The notes: generated by a model from the letters alone, not told the origin. Positions 1-8,360 are shown, counted from the first letter of the stretch. The stretch is 64,000 nt of DNA from Streptomyces sp. CB02980 (GCF_014451325.2 NZ_JACSCH020000007.1:1-64000), one strand, 5' to 3'. Numbers and translations: made by a program.

Positions 1-99
1 TCTCGGAAAGAGGGCGGTCCCACCCGACACTCACGCACCCGGCCCACCCCCAGGACCCCAAGACCCGCACCCCCACCCCCGCCCCCCACGCACCCGCCA

Positions 100-651
100 T
101 CACACCCCAACCGCTCCGTCGATCCGCTCGCGGATCAGGTCGGCGTGGCCGTTGTGACGGGCGTACTCCTCGATCATGTGGACGATCACCCAGCGCAGCG
201 AGACCGCTCCCCGCCACGAGTCATGCCCCTCGCCGTCGAGGTGCGGAGCCTCGGCCACGAAGGCCTCCGCGAAGGCGACCTCGGCCTCCCAGGCCGCCCA
301 GGACTCCGCGACGATCTCGGGTTCCGGCGCCGAGCCGTCGAAGTCGCCCTCCGGGGCTTCGGCGGAGGAGAAGCGCAGCTCGACGTCGTGTCCGGCGAGC
401 ACCGACCGGAACCAGCGGCGTTCCACGTCGGCGAGGTGCCGCACGAGTCCCAGCAGGGACAGCGAGGAAGGGGGCACGGACCGCACGGCCAACTCCGCTT
501 CCAGCCCCGAGCACTTCAGCTTCAAGGTGGCCCTCTGCGCGTCCAGCATGGCCACCAGCATGGTCTTCTCGTCGCCGGTCGCAGGTCCACCGAACCGGCG
601 CTCGCTCTCGGCGCCGGTGAACAGTTCGATCCGTCGGTCGGGAATCTTCAT
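100..651 (-). CDS. DinB/DUF664 family protein
   Basis: A 183-residue protein of the DinB four-helix-bundle superfamily, the group of putative thiol-dependent (in actinobacteria usually mycothiol-dependent) metalloenzymes; no specific reaction can be assigned. The metal-binding histidine pattern is visible: one His in the segment LVRHLADVERRW and an HxxxH-like pair in RHNGHADLI near the C-terminus. The ATG at 651 has no strong ribosome-binding site. A paralogue lies directly upstream on the same strand (777-1283) and a third is at 6110-6625. The two adjacent genes share the C-terminal HNGH signature and probably arose by duplication. Confidence 0.85.
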   Translation of the reverse strand: MKIPDRRIELFTGAESERRFGGPATGDEKTMLVAMLDAQRATLKLKCSGLEAELAVRSVPPSSLSLLGLVRHLADVERRWFRSVLAGHDVELRFSSAEAPEGDFDGSAPEPEIVAESWAAWEAEVAFAEAFVAEAPHLDGEGHDSWRGAVSLRWVIVHMIEEYARHNGHADLIRERIDGAVGV

Positions 652-776
652 ACCCGCATCATGGTCTTCGGATGACCTCCCCGTACCCCGGACGCGGCCG
701 GACGAGGCGTGAACTCCGACTCCCCTTCCAGACCGGCCACTTCCTCAGGTCGAGCGTGCTGGCCGCGCGCCCGGTG

Positions 777-1283
777 CTAGGCGCCGGTCGTGCCGTCGAC
801 CAGCTCGCGCAGGATGTCCAGATGGCCGTTGTGCCGGGACGTCTCCTCCACGAGGTGGAGGAGGATCCAGCGGAGGTCGACGTGCCGGCCGTCGCGGATG
901 GTTCGCTCGGCCCGGGCGTCCAGGTCGTGCCCGGCGACGAGTTCGCGGTAGCGGGCGCCCTGTTCGGCGTACTCGTCGAGCAGCTGCGCGAGGGGGAAGT
1001 CGACCGCGATGCGCATCTCGCGGTCGGGGTCCTCCTCGGTCCACGGGCCCTTGTCGTCCTCGCCGAGGAAGACCACCTGGAACCAGTAGTACTCGACCCA
1101 GCGGAGGTGGTTGATCACTCCGCTCATGGTCATCAGGGGTGAGCCCGGCAGAGGCGCCCTGCGGGCGTTCTCCGCGGAGACGCCCTCGCACTTGGCGCGG
1201 GCGGTGTCACGTGCGTAGTCGAGGAACGTGGTGAGCTGGGTGCGCTCGTCCCACGCGGACGGGGTGTCGCTGAGTCTGGTCAT
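777..1283 (-). CDS. DinB/DUF664 family protein
   Basis: 168 residues, DinB superfamily. The signature is clear: INHLRWVEYYW carries the first histidine and ETSRHNGHLDIL the C-terminal histidines, the usual triad for a divalent metal. Family members are mycothiol- or bacillithiol-dependent transferases or isomerases, so a thiol-dependent detoxification role is plausible but unproved. It is transcribed with the paralogue at 100-651, separated by about 125 bp with no obvious terminator. The start at 1283 is the only ATG that keeps the whole domain. Confidence 0.85.
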   Translation of the reverse strand: MTRLSDTPSAWDERTQLTTFLDYARDTARAKCEGVSAENARRAPLPGSPLMTMSGVINHLRWVEYYWFQVVFLGEDDKGPWTEEDPDREMRIAVDFPLAQLLDEYAEQGARYRELVAGHDLDARAERTIRDGRHVDLRWILLHLVEETSRHNGHLDILRELVDGTTGA

Positions 1284-1301
1284 CGCACGAAGGGTTCCCG
1301 A

Positions 1302-1766
1302 TCACCGCGTCCCTGTCGATGTGTTTATCGGAACGCCTCCGGCGGGCTGGGGGAGGACCCTCTTGGCGCCGAGCCGGACGGCGTACCGCTCTCGTGCCGC
1401 GAAGTCCGCCGGCCCCCACACCGCCGGGTGCCCGACCTCCGCGCACAGGTGGAGGATCGCGTCGTCCCCGACGTGGACGCCGACATGAGCCCCGTACGCG
1501 TCGGCCGTGGAGTTGAACAGGACCAGGTCGAGGGGCCGTGCGACCGGCACGTGGGCCGTGACTCCCGTGTCGCTCCACAGCTCGGAGGAGCGCAGGTCCG
1601 GAGCGGCCAGGCCGAAGTGCCTGAGTACCTCGTACGCGAACACCTGGCAGTTGGCGCCGGCCGCGAGGCCCGGCCGCGCGGCCACGGCGGCGGAGCCCGG
1701 GAAGCGTGAGCCGTCGTACCGGACGGTCCAGAACTCTGCCGGGAGACCGATGGCGATCGGCTCCAT
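1302..1766 (-). CDS. NlpC/P60-like small hydrolase
   Basis: 154 residues. The order of motifs fits a circularly compact NlpC/P60 (CHAP-like) papain fold. A Cys sits in AGANCQVFAYEVL as probable nucleophile, followed by the DLVLF strand and a His in the AHVGVHVGDD strand, where cell-wall peptidases carry the catalytic His. No signal peptide or cell-wall binding domain is present, so it is cytoplasmic or part of a small toxin/amidase-like group; substrate unknown. The ATG at 1766 has a purine-rich site (AAGGATGAGGGG) directly upstream. The preceding gene ends at 1818, and the gap is nearly filled by six TGCGGG repeats. Confidence 0.6.
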   Translation of the reverse strand: MEPIAIGLPAEFWTVRYDGSRFPGSAAVAARPGLAAGANCQVFAYEVLRHFGLAAPDLRSSELWSDTGVTAHVPVARPLDLVLFNSTADAYGAHVGVHVGDDAILHLCAEVGHPAVWGPADFAARERYAVRLGAKRVLPQPAGGVPINTSTGTR

Positions 1767-1780
1767 CCCCTCATCCTTCC

Positions 1781-1816
1781 TGCGGGTGCGGGTGCGGGTG
1801 CGGGTGCGGGTGCGGG
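1781..1816. repeat. Hexanucleotide microsatellite, TGCGGG x6
   Basis: Six perfect tandem copies of TGCGGG fill most of the 51-bp gap between two minus-strand genes, ending one base before the upstream gene's stop codon. Copy-number change would alter spacing between stop and next start in 6-bp steps without changing any reading frame. Confidence 0.95.
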
Positions 1817-1817
1817 C

Positions 1818-2345
1818 TCACCAATACATCGGCTCCACCCATTCGTCCAGCTCGTCCTCGGGGCGGAACGCGCCGTAGAGCCGGGTGACGTGCAGCCGGA
1901 CCACCACCAGGTTGTGCACGTTGAGGTGTCCGAGCCGGGCCAGTTCCTGCCACATCTCCGTCTTCTCCGAACGGAAGTAGTCCGTGCCGGCCCGGATCTC
2001 CTGATCGGTCTCGTCGCCCGGCTCCAGCGAGGGCGCGGAGACGTCGACCGTGCCCTCGGCGGCTGTCCAGTAGGCGTAGTTCGACTCGTCCCGGACGATG
2101 CGCGCCCAGCTGGTGGCCCGGAGCCTCTGCGCGAGCTTGCTGTCCTGCGGTGTCACGAGCCGCGCGATCCGCGTCGCGGGTTCCCAGCTGTACCGGTCCC
2201 GCGTGTCGGTCGGCCGCTCGCCCTGGAACCGGCCCATCTGCTCCGCCGTGGCGTAGCCCACGACATGGCCGAAATGGCTCCCGATGCCGTTCCGCAGGTT
2301 GGAACTGAACACGCTGAGCCAGTACTCGTCGATCATCGCGCCCAT
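1818..2345 (-). CDS. Hypothetical protein, co-transcribed with NlpC/P60-like gene
   Basis: 175 residues; I do not recognise a family. It is rich in Trp, Tyr and charged residues, has no signal peptide, membrane segment or Cys, and begins with MGAMIDEYW. A second in-frame ATG lies three codons downstream. It is read in the same direction as the NlpC/P60-like gene only 51 bp further on, so the two probably form an operon, perhaps as an enzyme and its partner or immunity protein (inference only). Codon use with high third-position G+C supports a real gene. Confidence 0.6.
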   Translation of the reverse strand: MGAMIDEYWLSVFSSNLRNGIGSHFGHVVGYATAEQMGRFQGERPTDTRDRYSWEPATRIARLVTPQDSKLAQRLRATSWARIVRDESNYAYWTAAEGTVDVSAPSLEPGDETDQEIRAGTDYFRSEKTEMWQELARLGHLNVHNLVVVRLHVTRLYGAFRPEDELDEWVEPMYW

Positions 2346-2437
2346 GCTTGCTTCCCCGTCGCGACCCCGCCATTACCGTCGATGTGACGATAACACGGCA
2401 TGGTCAATGCGTGACGGAACGTTGCGTCGGCAAGACG

Positions 2438-2476
2438 GTCCGGGAGACCGCCCCGCCGGTGTCCCGGACGGGGCGG
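2438..2476 (-). terminator. Terminator of the first FG-GAP gene
   Basis: Just past the stop of the gene ending at 2490. Two mutually exclusive stems can form: CCGCCCCG (2448-2455) with CGGGGCGG (2469-2476), or GTCCGGGA (2438-2446 region) with TCCCGGAC (2462-2469). No U-tract, as is usual in Streptomyces. Confidence 0.5.
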
Positions 2477-2489
2477 AAGCCGGTGGGCG

Positions 2490-4748
2490 TCAGACGATGA
2501 TCTTGAACCTGCTGCCCTCGCCGAAGTACAGCGAGCCGTGCTGCTTCTGGCTGAACGGGGCGGACCAGAGGCCGGTGCCCAGGTACACGTAGGTGCCCGC
2601 AGGGCCGTACGCGACGACGTCGGGGCGGCCGTCCTTGTCGATGTCGCCGGCGCCGACGAGCTGCGTGTACGCGTTGAAGCCGGTGCCGATCTGCGTGCGG
2701 CCGGCGAAGGTGCCGTCGCCCTTGCCGAGGAGGCTCCACAGGATGCCGGAGGTGTCGCGGGCGACGAGGTCGCCGGCCGGGCCGCCCGCGATGTCGCCGA
2801 CGGCGGTGATCTGGTTGTAGATGCCCCAGCCCGCGCCGACCTTCGTACGGGTGGCGTACGGGGAGTTCCAGACGCCGGTGCCCTTGTGGAGCCAGAGGAC
2901 TCCGGCGGCGTCGGTCGCGACGATGTCGGGGCGGCCGTCGCCGGTCAGGTCGGAGCCCGCGGCGATCTTGTTGTACGCCTGCCAGCCGGGGCCGACCTTC
3001 GTGCGGCCGACGAAGGTGCCGTCGCCCTTGCCGAGGAAGCTCCACAGGATGCCGGAGGCGTCGCGGGCGACGAAGTCGCCGGCCGGGCCGCCCGCGTGGT
3101 TTCCGGCGGCCTCGATCAGGTTGTACGCCTGGAAGCCCGCACTGAGCTTGGTGCGGTCTACAGAGGTGATGCCGGCGGAGCTGTCCGAGTCGACGACGTC
3201 GTCTCGCCACAGGACACCGGCGGCGTCCAGGGCGAGCAGGTCGGGGGAGCCGTTGTCGTTGAAGTCGTGCGGGTTGGCCTTGCGGACGACCTTCAGGGTG
3301 CCGGTCTGCTTGACCGCGGGGCCGATGCCGTTCTTCGGGGTGGCGCTGAACTCCCAGACGTAGTCGCCGTTGGGGGCGTGCCCGGAACCGGCACGGTCGT
3401 TCCACTTCACCTGGACGAGGCCGGTGCCGGAGGTCCAGTTCAGGCTGGAGTCGAAGGTGTGGTCGATGACCGTCCTCCCCGTGCGGACGTGGCGGAGCTT
3501 CACGGTCCCCGCGGCCAGGGGCCGGGACAGCGTCCACTCCAGCGTCGCCTTGCCGTCGTTCTCGTCGAGGGCGACGACGGTGGGGACCTTGCTGTCCGTG
3601 ATCTTGAGTGCGGTCGGCTGGCCCGTGCTCGCGACGAGCGTGGCGACCGGGGTGCCGTTCTCGCCGAGGGAGATCCGGTAGACGCCCTCGCCGTGGGCGA
3701 GGGTGCCGCCGCGTACGAGGAGGGTGCCGTCGACCGAGGGGACGGAGGAGCCGGCGTGGTCGAGGAGCTTGACCTTGGCGCCGGTGCTGAGGTTGTGCGC
3801 GGTCAGCGCGTGCAGGGGGTTGGGTTCGGTGGCGTTGTCGGCGTTGGGCAACGCGTACGTGAGCCAGTCGCCGAGGAAGGCGAGGCGGGTGTTGGCGCCG
3901 TTGCCCAGGGGGATCGGCGTGCCGGTCGGGCCCGCGCCCTCGCCGCCGCGCTCGGCGTGCATCAGCGTGGCCGTCGGGCCCGTGGCGGAGGTCTCGACCC
4001 AGGCGAAGCGCGAGGCGGAGACGGCCGAGTCGGCCGAGTACACGGCGACGCCCGTCTCGCGCTTCTCGACGACCGAGGCGGTGACGGTGTCGACGAGGGC
4101 GAGGTAGTGGTGGACGGCGGACTCCGCGTCGCGGGCCGTGTAGTGGACGAGCGCGGTGGAGGCCGAGGCCGGCTCGGCCCTGAGGATCCGGGCGTTGGTC
4201 GGCAGGCCGGTCACCTGGCGGTCGGATCCGACGCCGATGCCCCGCGTCTTGAGCCGGAGTTCGCCCGTGAGGTTCGCTTCGTTCCAGGTCGACATGAGGA
4301 GCGTCGAGCCGACCACGCCCTGGAGGGTGGGCGAGCCGCTCACGGTCCAGGACTCGTAGGCCGCGTCCGGCGACGACATGTCGTAGACGCGGTAGGTCGC
4401 CCGGCTCGGCTCCCTGCTCACGACGATGTCGGAGAAGCCGCCGTGGTACGCGGTGAGCGCGGGCAGCGCCTTGGTGGTGCCGTCCACCGTGCTCGTCCAG
4501 CGGTAGACCGGGGCGTCGGACCCGCCCGAGTACTCCATGGCCAGGAACCCGGAGGGGCCCGAGCTGATGACGGACGAGGTGCGGGGTATGGAGATGACGG
4601 CGTCCGCGGCGGCGGCCGGGGCGGCGGCGGAGGTCGTGCCGGTGGCCGGGGCGGCGATCGCGGGCACGGTCAGGGCGCCCGCGGCGAGGGTGACGGCGAG
4701 GACGGCGGTGACCGCCGTGGTGAGGCGTCGGGGAGAGGTGTGGCGCAC
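2490..4748 (-). CDS. Secreted FG-GAP/VCBS repeat protein
   Basis: 752 residues with an N-terminal Sec signal peptide (VRHTSPRRL, then a hydrophobic stretch to AIAAPA). Residues about 50-500 form a WD/beta-propeller-like region with an Ig-like segment; the last 250 carry FG-GAP/VCBS repeats with calcium-binding loops such as DFNDNGSPD, DLTGDGRPD and DIDKDGRPD. Such proteins are exported and usually bind carbohydrate, protein or matrix; the ligand is unknown. The open frame continues upstream to 5345, but the GTG at 4748 is chosen because GAAGGA lies six bases before it and the signal peptide starts there. A smaller paralogue follows upstream on the same strand. Confidence 0.85.
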   Translation of the reverse strand: MRHTSPRRLTTAVTAVLAVTLAAGALTVPAIAAPATGTTSAAAPAAAADAVISIPRTSSVISSGPSGFLAMEYSGGSDAPVYRWTSTVDGTTKALPALTAYHGGFSDIVVSREPSRATYRVYDMSSPDAAYESWTVSGSPTLQGVVGSTLLMSTWNEANLTGELRLKTRGIGVGSDRQVTGLPTNARILRAEPASASTALVHYTARDAESAVHHYLALVDTVTASVVEKRETGVAVYSADSAVSASRFAWVETSATGPTATLMHAERGGEGAGPTGTPIPLGNGANTRLAFLGDWLTYALPNADNATEPNPLHALTAHNLSTGAKVKLLDHAGSSVPSVDGTLLVRGGTLAHGEGVYRISLGENGTPVATLVASTGQPTALKITDSKVPTVVALDENDGKATLEWTLSRPLAAGTVKLRHVRTGRTVIDHTFDSSLNWTSGTGLVQVKWNDRAGSGHAPNGDYVWEFSATPKNGIGPAVKQTGTLKVVRKANPHDFNDNGSPDLLALDAAGVLWRDDVVDSDSSAGITSVDRTKLSAGFQAYNLIEAAGNHAGGPAGDFVARDASGILWSFLGKGDGTFVGRTKVGPGWQAYNKIAAGSDLTGDGRPDIVATDAAGVLWLHKGTGVWNSPYATRTKVGAGWGIYNQITAVGDIAGGPAGDLVARDTSGILWSLLGKGDGTFAGRTQIGTGFNAYTQLVGAGDIDKDGRPDVVAYGPAGTYVYLGTGLWSAPFSQKQHGSLYFGEGSRFKIIV

Positions 4749-4813
4749 GCGTGGTCCTTCGGAGGGGAGAGGGAGGAGGGGGTACGGGGTGTGCCCATAC
4801 CCCCTGGAGTGAC

Positions 4814-4839
4814 ACCGGTCCGGACTGGTCCGGTCCGGT
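4814..4839 (-). terminator. Hairpin after the second FG-GAP gene
   Basis: Eight bases past the stop at 4847. ACCGG-t-CCGGA pairs with TCCGG-t-CCGGT around a CTGG loop: ten base pairs with one T-T mismatch. Likely terminator or attenuator between the two FG-GAP genes. Confidence 0.6.
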
Positions 4840-4846
4840 CGGCGGA

Positions 4847-5773
4847 TCAGATGAAGAGGTCCGCGAACGGGTTCGGGATGACGTTCAGCGCGAACGGCTG
4901 GGCCGGAGCGAACGGGGCCCTCCACGCGCCGGTGCCCTGGTAGAAGGCGGCGCCGCCGGGGCCGACGCCGATCAGGTCGTCGCGGCCGTCGCGGTTGGCG
5001 TCGCCCACGCCGACGATGTCGTCGTAGACCTTCCAGCCCGCGCCGACCTTCGTGCGGTTGGCGAAGGTGCCGTCGCCCTTGCCCTGGTGGAGCCAGAGGA
5101 TCCCGTTGTGGTCGACGGCGACGATGTCGCCGGCCTTGCTTCCGGCGAAGTCGCCGAGGGCGAGGTGCCGGTAGACGCCCCAGCCGGGTCCGACCTTCTT
5201 GCGGGCCGGGAGGAACGGGGCGGTGTCCTTGCCGGTGCCGGTGTGGACGAACAGATCGCCGCCGGAGTGGGAGACTCCGAGCAGGTCGGGCTTCCCGTCG
5301 CCGGTGACGTCGGCGCCGCCGACGAGGTGGTTGTACGTGTGCCATCCGGCGCCGACGCGGACGGGGGCGTCGAAGCCGCCGTCGCCGCGGCCCTTGTAGA
5401 GCCGCAGGTGGCCGTCGTCACCGACGCCGACGGCATCGCCGACGGCGGAACCGCCGAGGTCGCCGGTCGCCTCGGTACGGGAGCTCTGCGACCAACCGGG
5501 CGCCGTGGCGGCCACGGGAGCCTTGGCGGTGACCTTGCCGGCGGCCGCGTCGTACGCGGTGTCCCACCGGAAGACCTTGCCGTCCCGGGCGATCTGGACC
5601 AGGTCCGGAGTGCCGTTCCCGTTGAAGTCGTGCCGGGCGGCGGCGGGCGCGGCGGTGCCGGTCGCGGGCGTGGCGAACGCCGGGGCGTTCAGGGCGGTGG
5701 CGCCGAGCGTGGCGGCGAGGGTGACGGCGACGGCTGCGGCGATGCGGCGGCGTGATGCGGTGATGTGACGCAA
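4847..5773 (-). CDS. Secreted FG-GAP/VCBS repeat protein
   Basis: 308 residues. The signal peptide (LRHITASRRRIAAA, hydrophobic core, cleavage near AFATPA) is followed almost entirely by FG-GAP/VCBS repeats with calcium loops DFNGNGTPD, DVTGDGKPD and DANRDGRDD, so this is probably a single secreted beta-propeller. The TTG at 5773 is chosen over the ATG at 5887 because GGGGGAGGA lies nine bases upstream and the sequence from LRH matches the VRH start of its neighbour. The repeats are closely similar to the C-terminal third of the 2490-4748 product, so the pair probably arose by duplication. Function unknown; a matrix or substrate-binding role is possible. Confidence 0.8.
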   Translation of the reverse strand: MRHITASRRRIAAAVAVTLAATLGATALNAPAFATPATGTAAPAAARHDFNGNGTPDLVQIARDGKVFRWDTAYDAAAGKVTAKAPVAATAPGWSQSSRTEATGDLGGSAVGDAVGVGDDGHLRLYKGRGDGGFDAPVRVGAGWHTYNHLVGGADVTGDGKPDLLGVSHSGGDLFVHTGTGKDTAPFLPARKKVGPGWGVYRHLALGDFAGSKAGDIVAVDHNGILWLHQGKGDGTFANRTKVGAGWKVYDDIVGVGDANRDGRDDLIGVGPGGAAFYQGTGAWRAPFAPAQPFALNVIPNPFADLFI

Positions 5774-6109
5774 GAAAAACGTTCCTCCCCCAAGGAGGGT
5801 GCGCGCGGTGAAGAGGGCGGCACCCGGACATCGTGAAGCACCGGGCGTGAAGAAAGATCGATCACGAGGCGCTGCAGAGTCAGACACATGATCGAGTCCG
5901 AGGGTTGTGCGGGATTCACCGGAAGTTCAGGGCGTCGCGCGGGAGCCCGTGGACCTCCTCCCCGAACGCCAACTGCCCGCCCCCGAAGGCCCGGACGGGC
6001 GAGCGGGGACGGGCAGCAGGAAGGGGAGAAGGGCGGCGGGTCGGACGACGGGCGAGTGCCCGTGAGGCGTACGCGGCACGAAGGCCGGCTCAGCCCCCCG
6101 TCACGCCCT
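5774..6109. other. 336-bp intergenic region
   Basis: Lies between the FG-GAP start (5773) and the DinB stop (6110), both minus strand, so it should hold the FG-GAP promoter. I see a G/A-rich tract near 6001-6035 and no convincing -10/-35 pair, RNA gene or repeat. Confidence 0.5.
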
Positions 6110-6625
6110 TCACCGCCGCTCCACCACACCCCGTACGTACGCCGCCTGCCCCGCGTGCTGGAGGTCCTCCGCGATCACCGACACCAGGCGCACGCCGAGG
6201 GTGACCGGCGGGTCCCAGGCGGCGTCGACGACCCGGTCGAGGTCCGCGTCGGTCACCGGCCGCACCAGGTCGAGGCTCCGTGCGTGCACCGCGTCGTAGT
6301 AGCCGAGCAGCAGCTCCGCCGGGGCGCGCACCTTGCCCACCTGTGCGCTCGTCTGGCCGTACCCGGTGGCCCGTTTCCCGAAGGGCAGCCCGAAGCGGTC
6401 CCGCCAGCCGTCCGTGTCCCACAGCTGGTCCGTGTCGAAGGCGCCGGCGAGGTGATCGTCCTGGATCCGGGTGAGGTGCCAGACCAGCCAGGCGATCGAG
6501 TTGGCGTCCGGATCGATCCGGGCGGCGAGCTCGTCCTCCGTGAGGCCGTCCACGGCCTCGTGGACGGCTTCCTGGACCCGGCCCAACGAGTCGACCAGCA
6601 GACCGGCGCTGTTCAGGTGGGACAT
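6110..6625 (-). CDS. DinB/DUF664 family protein
   Basis: 171 residues, the third DinB-superfamily member in the first 7 kb. Visible signatures are IAWLVWHLTRIQDDH (first metal His and neighbouring acidic residues) and EDLQHAGQAAYVRG near the end. It differs from the first two by lacking the HNGH motif and matches the DUF664 subgroup that runs about 170 residues. A mycothiol-dependent transferase or isomerase activity is typical of actinobacterial relatives. It is preceded by the DUF1992 gene at a 33-bp gap with GGAGCTCCT-type sequence just before the ATG, so they are likely one operon. Confidence 0.85.
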   Translation of the reverse strand: MSHLNSAGLLVDSLGRVQEAVHEAVDGLTEDELAARIDPDANSIAWLVWHLTRIQDDHLAGAFDTDQLWDTDGWRDRFGLPFGKRATGYGQTSAQVGKVRAPAELLLGYYDAVHARSLDLVRPVTDADLDRVVDAAWDPPVTLGVRLVSVIAEDLQHAGQAAYVRGVVERR

Positions 6626-6658
6626 GAGGAGCTCCTCTCAACGACGAGTGAGCAGGGT

Positions 6659-7060
6659 TTACGAGCTCCGCTCCGCCCGCCATCGCTCGACCGTCGCCTC
6701 GACGTCGAAGGGCTTGAGGTTCAGCGGCGGACCGGCCGGCGGGCGGAGCAGCGCCTCGGCGATCCTGGTGTTGATCTCGCCGAGGATCCGGCGGACCTGG
6801 CTCTCCGAGACGGCCGCGGCCACCGCCTCCTCCGCGTCCTCCGCGGCCTTGCGCAGGGCCAGCGACGGCGGGAGCACGGACGCGCCCTCGCTGTGCATCT
6901 TTCCCTTGATCCACCACAGCTCGTCGTACGGGGCCGAGTCGTCGGGGAGCGGCTTCCCGAACCCCGACAGGCTGCTGAACTCACCACGTTCCGACGCCTC
7001 GCGGATCTGCTTGTCCACGAACGATTCGAAGCTGACTCCGGGCGGCTTGCGTTCGGTCAT
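6659..7060 (-). CDS. DUF1992 (DnaJ-C28-like) protein
   Basis: 133 residues, matching the DUF1992 domain that in eukaryotes forms the conserved part of DNAJC28; the bacterial proteins lack a J domain and have no known biochemical role. Recognisable features are VDKQIREASERGEFSSLSGFGKPL and the downstream LRKAAEDAEEAV helix followed by an NTRI motif. Soluble, no signal peptide. Transcribed divergently from the M23 peptidase (about 150 bp apart) and followed by a DinB gene on the same strand. Confidence 0.85.
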   Translation of the reverse strand: MTERKPPGVSFESFVDKQIREASERGEFSSLSGFGKPLPDDSAPYDELWWIKGKMHSEGASVLPPSLALRKAAEDAEEAVAAAVSESQVRRILGEINTRIAEALLRPPAGPPLNLKPFDVEATVERWRAERSS

Positions 7061-7212
7061 GTGTCCAGACTACGTAAGCCCCGTGGTGCGGGTGTGGTCT
7101 TCGCCGTCTACTGCGAGACGTGATCTTCCGGCACGCTGTGGTCCGTTCCCTGTGGGTCAACGCGCGTCGACCCCTGTCCCCAGGCCACCGACCCCCACGT
7201 ACCGGAGGACGC

Positions 7213-8049
7213 ATGCGTGCCCGGATCACCCCGCTCGGCACCCTGCTCGCGCTCGTCGCGGGCCTGCTCACCGCGCTCGTCACCACCACCCCCGCCCAGG
7301 CCGCGCCGCTCTTCAAGGCGCCCTTCCCCTGCGGCCAGACCTGGACGTACAGCCACCACTCGGCCGAGGTCCGTCAGGCCCTCGACTTCATCCGGTCCGA
7401 CGGCGGTACGACCGCCGGCACCCCGGTCCTGGCCTCGGCGTCCGGGACGGCGTACCGCTACTCCCAGCCGTCCGGCGCGGGCAACTACATCGTGGTCGAC
7501 CACGGTGGCGGCTGGAAGACGTACTACTTCCACCTGAACGCGTACTCGGTGGCCGACGGCGCCGCTGTCTCCCAGGGCCGGCAGATCGGCACCACCGGCA
7601 GCACCGGCAACAGCTCCGGCGCCCACATCCACTACGAGCAGCTCTACAACGGCGTCGGCCAGTCGATCGTGATCAACGGCGCCTCGCTCGCGCCCTACCC
7701 CGGCTCGTACGGATCCAAGTCTTCGACCAGCGACAACGGCTGCTCGGGCGGGGGAGGCGGGAAGTACTGGGTCGACACCTTCGCCAACGCCACGGGCTAC
7801 GCCCAGGCCGACACCACCGCGCCCCAGGGCGTCCTGAACCAGGGCACGAACTACGTCTACTGCAAGGTCTGGGGCCAGGAGATCCGGGACGCCGCCGGGA
7901 ACCACAACCACTGGTGGCTCAAGACCGACCTCGACACCGTGTACGCAGGGAAGAACGGGCGTGGGGCGTACGTCTCCGCCTACTACCTGTCGCGCTGGGG
8001 CAACGACGAGGCCCGCGACAACAACGGAACCGTGATCCCGAACTGCTGA
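7213..8049 (+). CDS. Secreted M23 family metallopeptidase
   Basis: 278 residues. A clear signal peptide (MRARITPLG, hydrophobic stretch, cleavage at AQAA) exports it. Residues about 40-160 form the lysostaphin-type zinc fold: a His-Asp pair in the region HSAEVRQALDFIRSDGG, the YYFHLN strand, and the HIHYEQ motif with the last zinc ligand. These enzymes cut peptide cross-links of peptidoglycan or related peptides. A Gly-rich linker (GGGGG) then leads to a C-terminal domain with paired cysteines resembling an extracellular binding module. ATG at 7213 is preceded by GGAGG five bases away; the frame continues to 7120, but the signal peptide fixes the start. A strong terminator follows. Confidence 0.9.
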   Translation: MRARITPLGTLLALVAGLLTALVTTTPAQAAPLFKAPFPCGQTWTYSHHSAEVRQALDFIRSDGGTTAGTPVLASASGTAYRYSQPSGAGNYIVVDHGGGWKTYYFHLNAYSVADGAAVSQGRQIGTTGSTGNSSGAHIHYEQLYNGVGQSIVINGASLAPYPGSYGSKSSTSDNGCSGGGGGKYWVDTFANATGYAQADTTAPQGVLNQGTNYVYCKVWGQEIRDAAGNHNHWWLKTDLDTVYAGKNGRGAYVSAYYLSRWGNDEARDNNGTVIPNC

Positions 8050-8075
8050 GCGCCCGGGAAGGGCCCCAAAGGGCA

Positions 8076-8114
8076 GGAGCCCCGCTCGTGCCCGAAGGCA
8101 CGGAGCGGGGCTCC
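8076..8114. terminator. Bidirectional terminator
   Basis: Seventeen-base arms (8076-8092 and 8097-8114 with one bulge) around a CGAA tetraloop, between the convergent M23 peptidase and cold-shock genes. The stem core is GGAGCCCCGCTC/GAGCGGGGCTCC. Confidence 0.85.
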
Positions 8115-8156
8115 TTGGGTACTGCTCTAGTCGTGCGTGTTCGCCGACCCAGGCCC

Positions 8157-8360
8157 TTAGGCCGGGGAGACGTTCTCCGCCTGCGGGCCCTTCGGGCCCT
8201 GCGTGACGTCGAAGGTCACGAGCTGGTTCTCCTCGAGCGAACGGAAGCCGTTCGCGTTGATCGCGGAGTAGTGGACGAAGACATCCGGGCCGCCGCCGTC
8301 CTGGGCGATGAAGCCGAAGCCCTTTTCAGCGTTGAACCACTTCACGGTTCCGGTAGCCAT
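8157..8360 (-). CDS. Cold-shock domain protein (CspA family)
   Basis: 67 residues, a single cold-shock OB fold. RNP1 (KGFGFI) and RNP2 (VFVHYS) are intact, with the usual MATGTVKWFNAEKGFG start. It binds single-stranded RNA/DNA and acts as an RNA chaperone. The ATG at 8360 has AGGAGG five bases upstream; an in-frame reading continues further but only the 67-residue form fits the family. An AT-richer leader of about 100 bp with a hairpin lies upstream. In S. coelicolor a cold-shock gene also neighbours mqnA (from memory). Confidence 0.95.
   Translation of the reverse strand: MATGTVKWFNAEKGFGFIAQDGGGPDVFVHYSAINANGFRSLEENQLVTFDVTQGPKGPQAENVSPA

Noticed and set aside
2490..5345. 951-codon frame starting upstream of the first FG-GAP gene
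   Set aside because: The part above 4748 overlaps the second FG-GAP gene and has no family features, while GTG 4748 has a good ribosome-binding site and a signal peptide.
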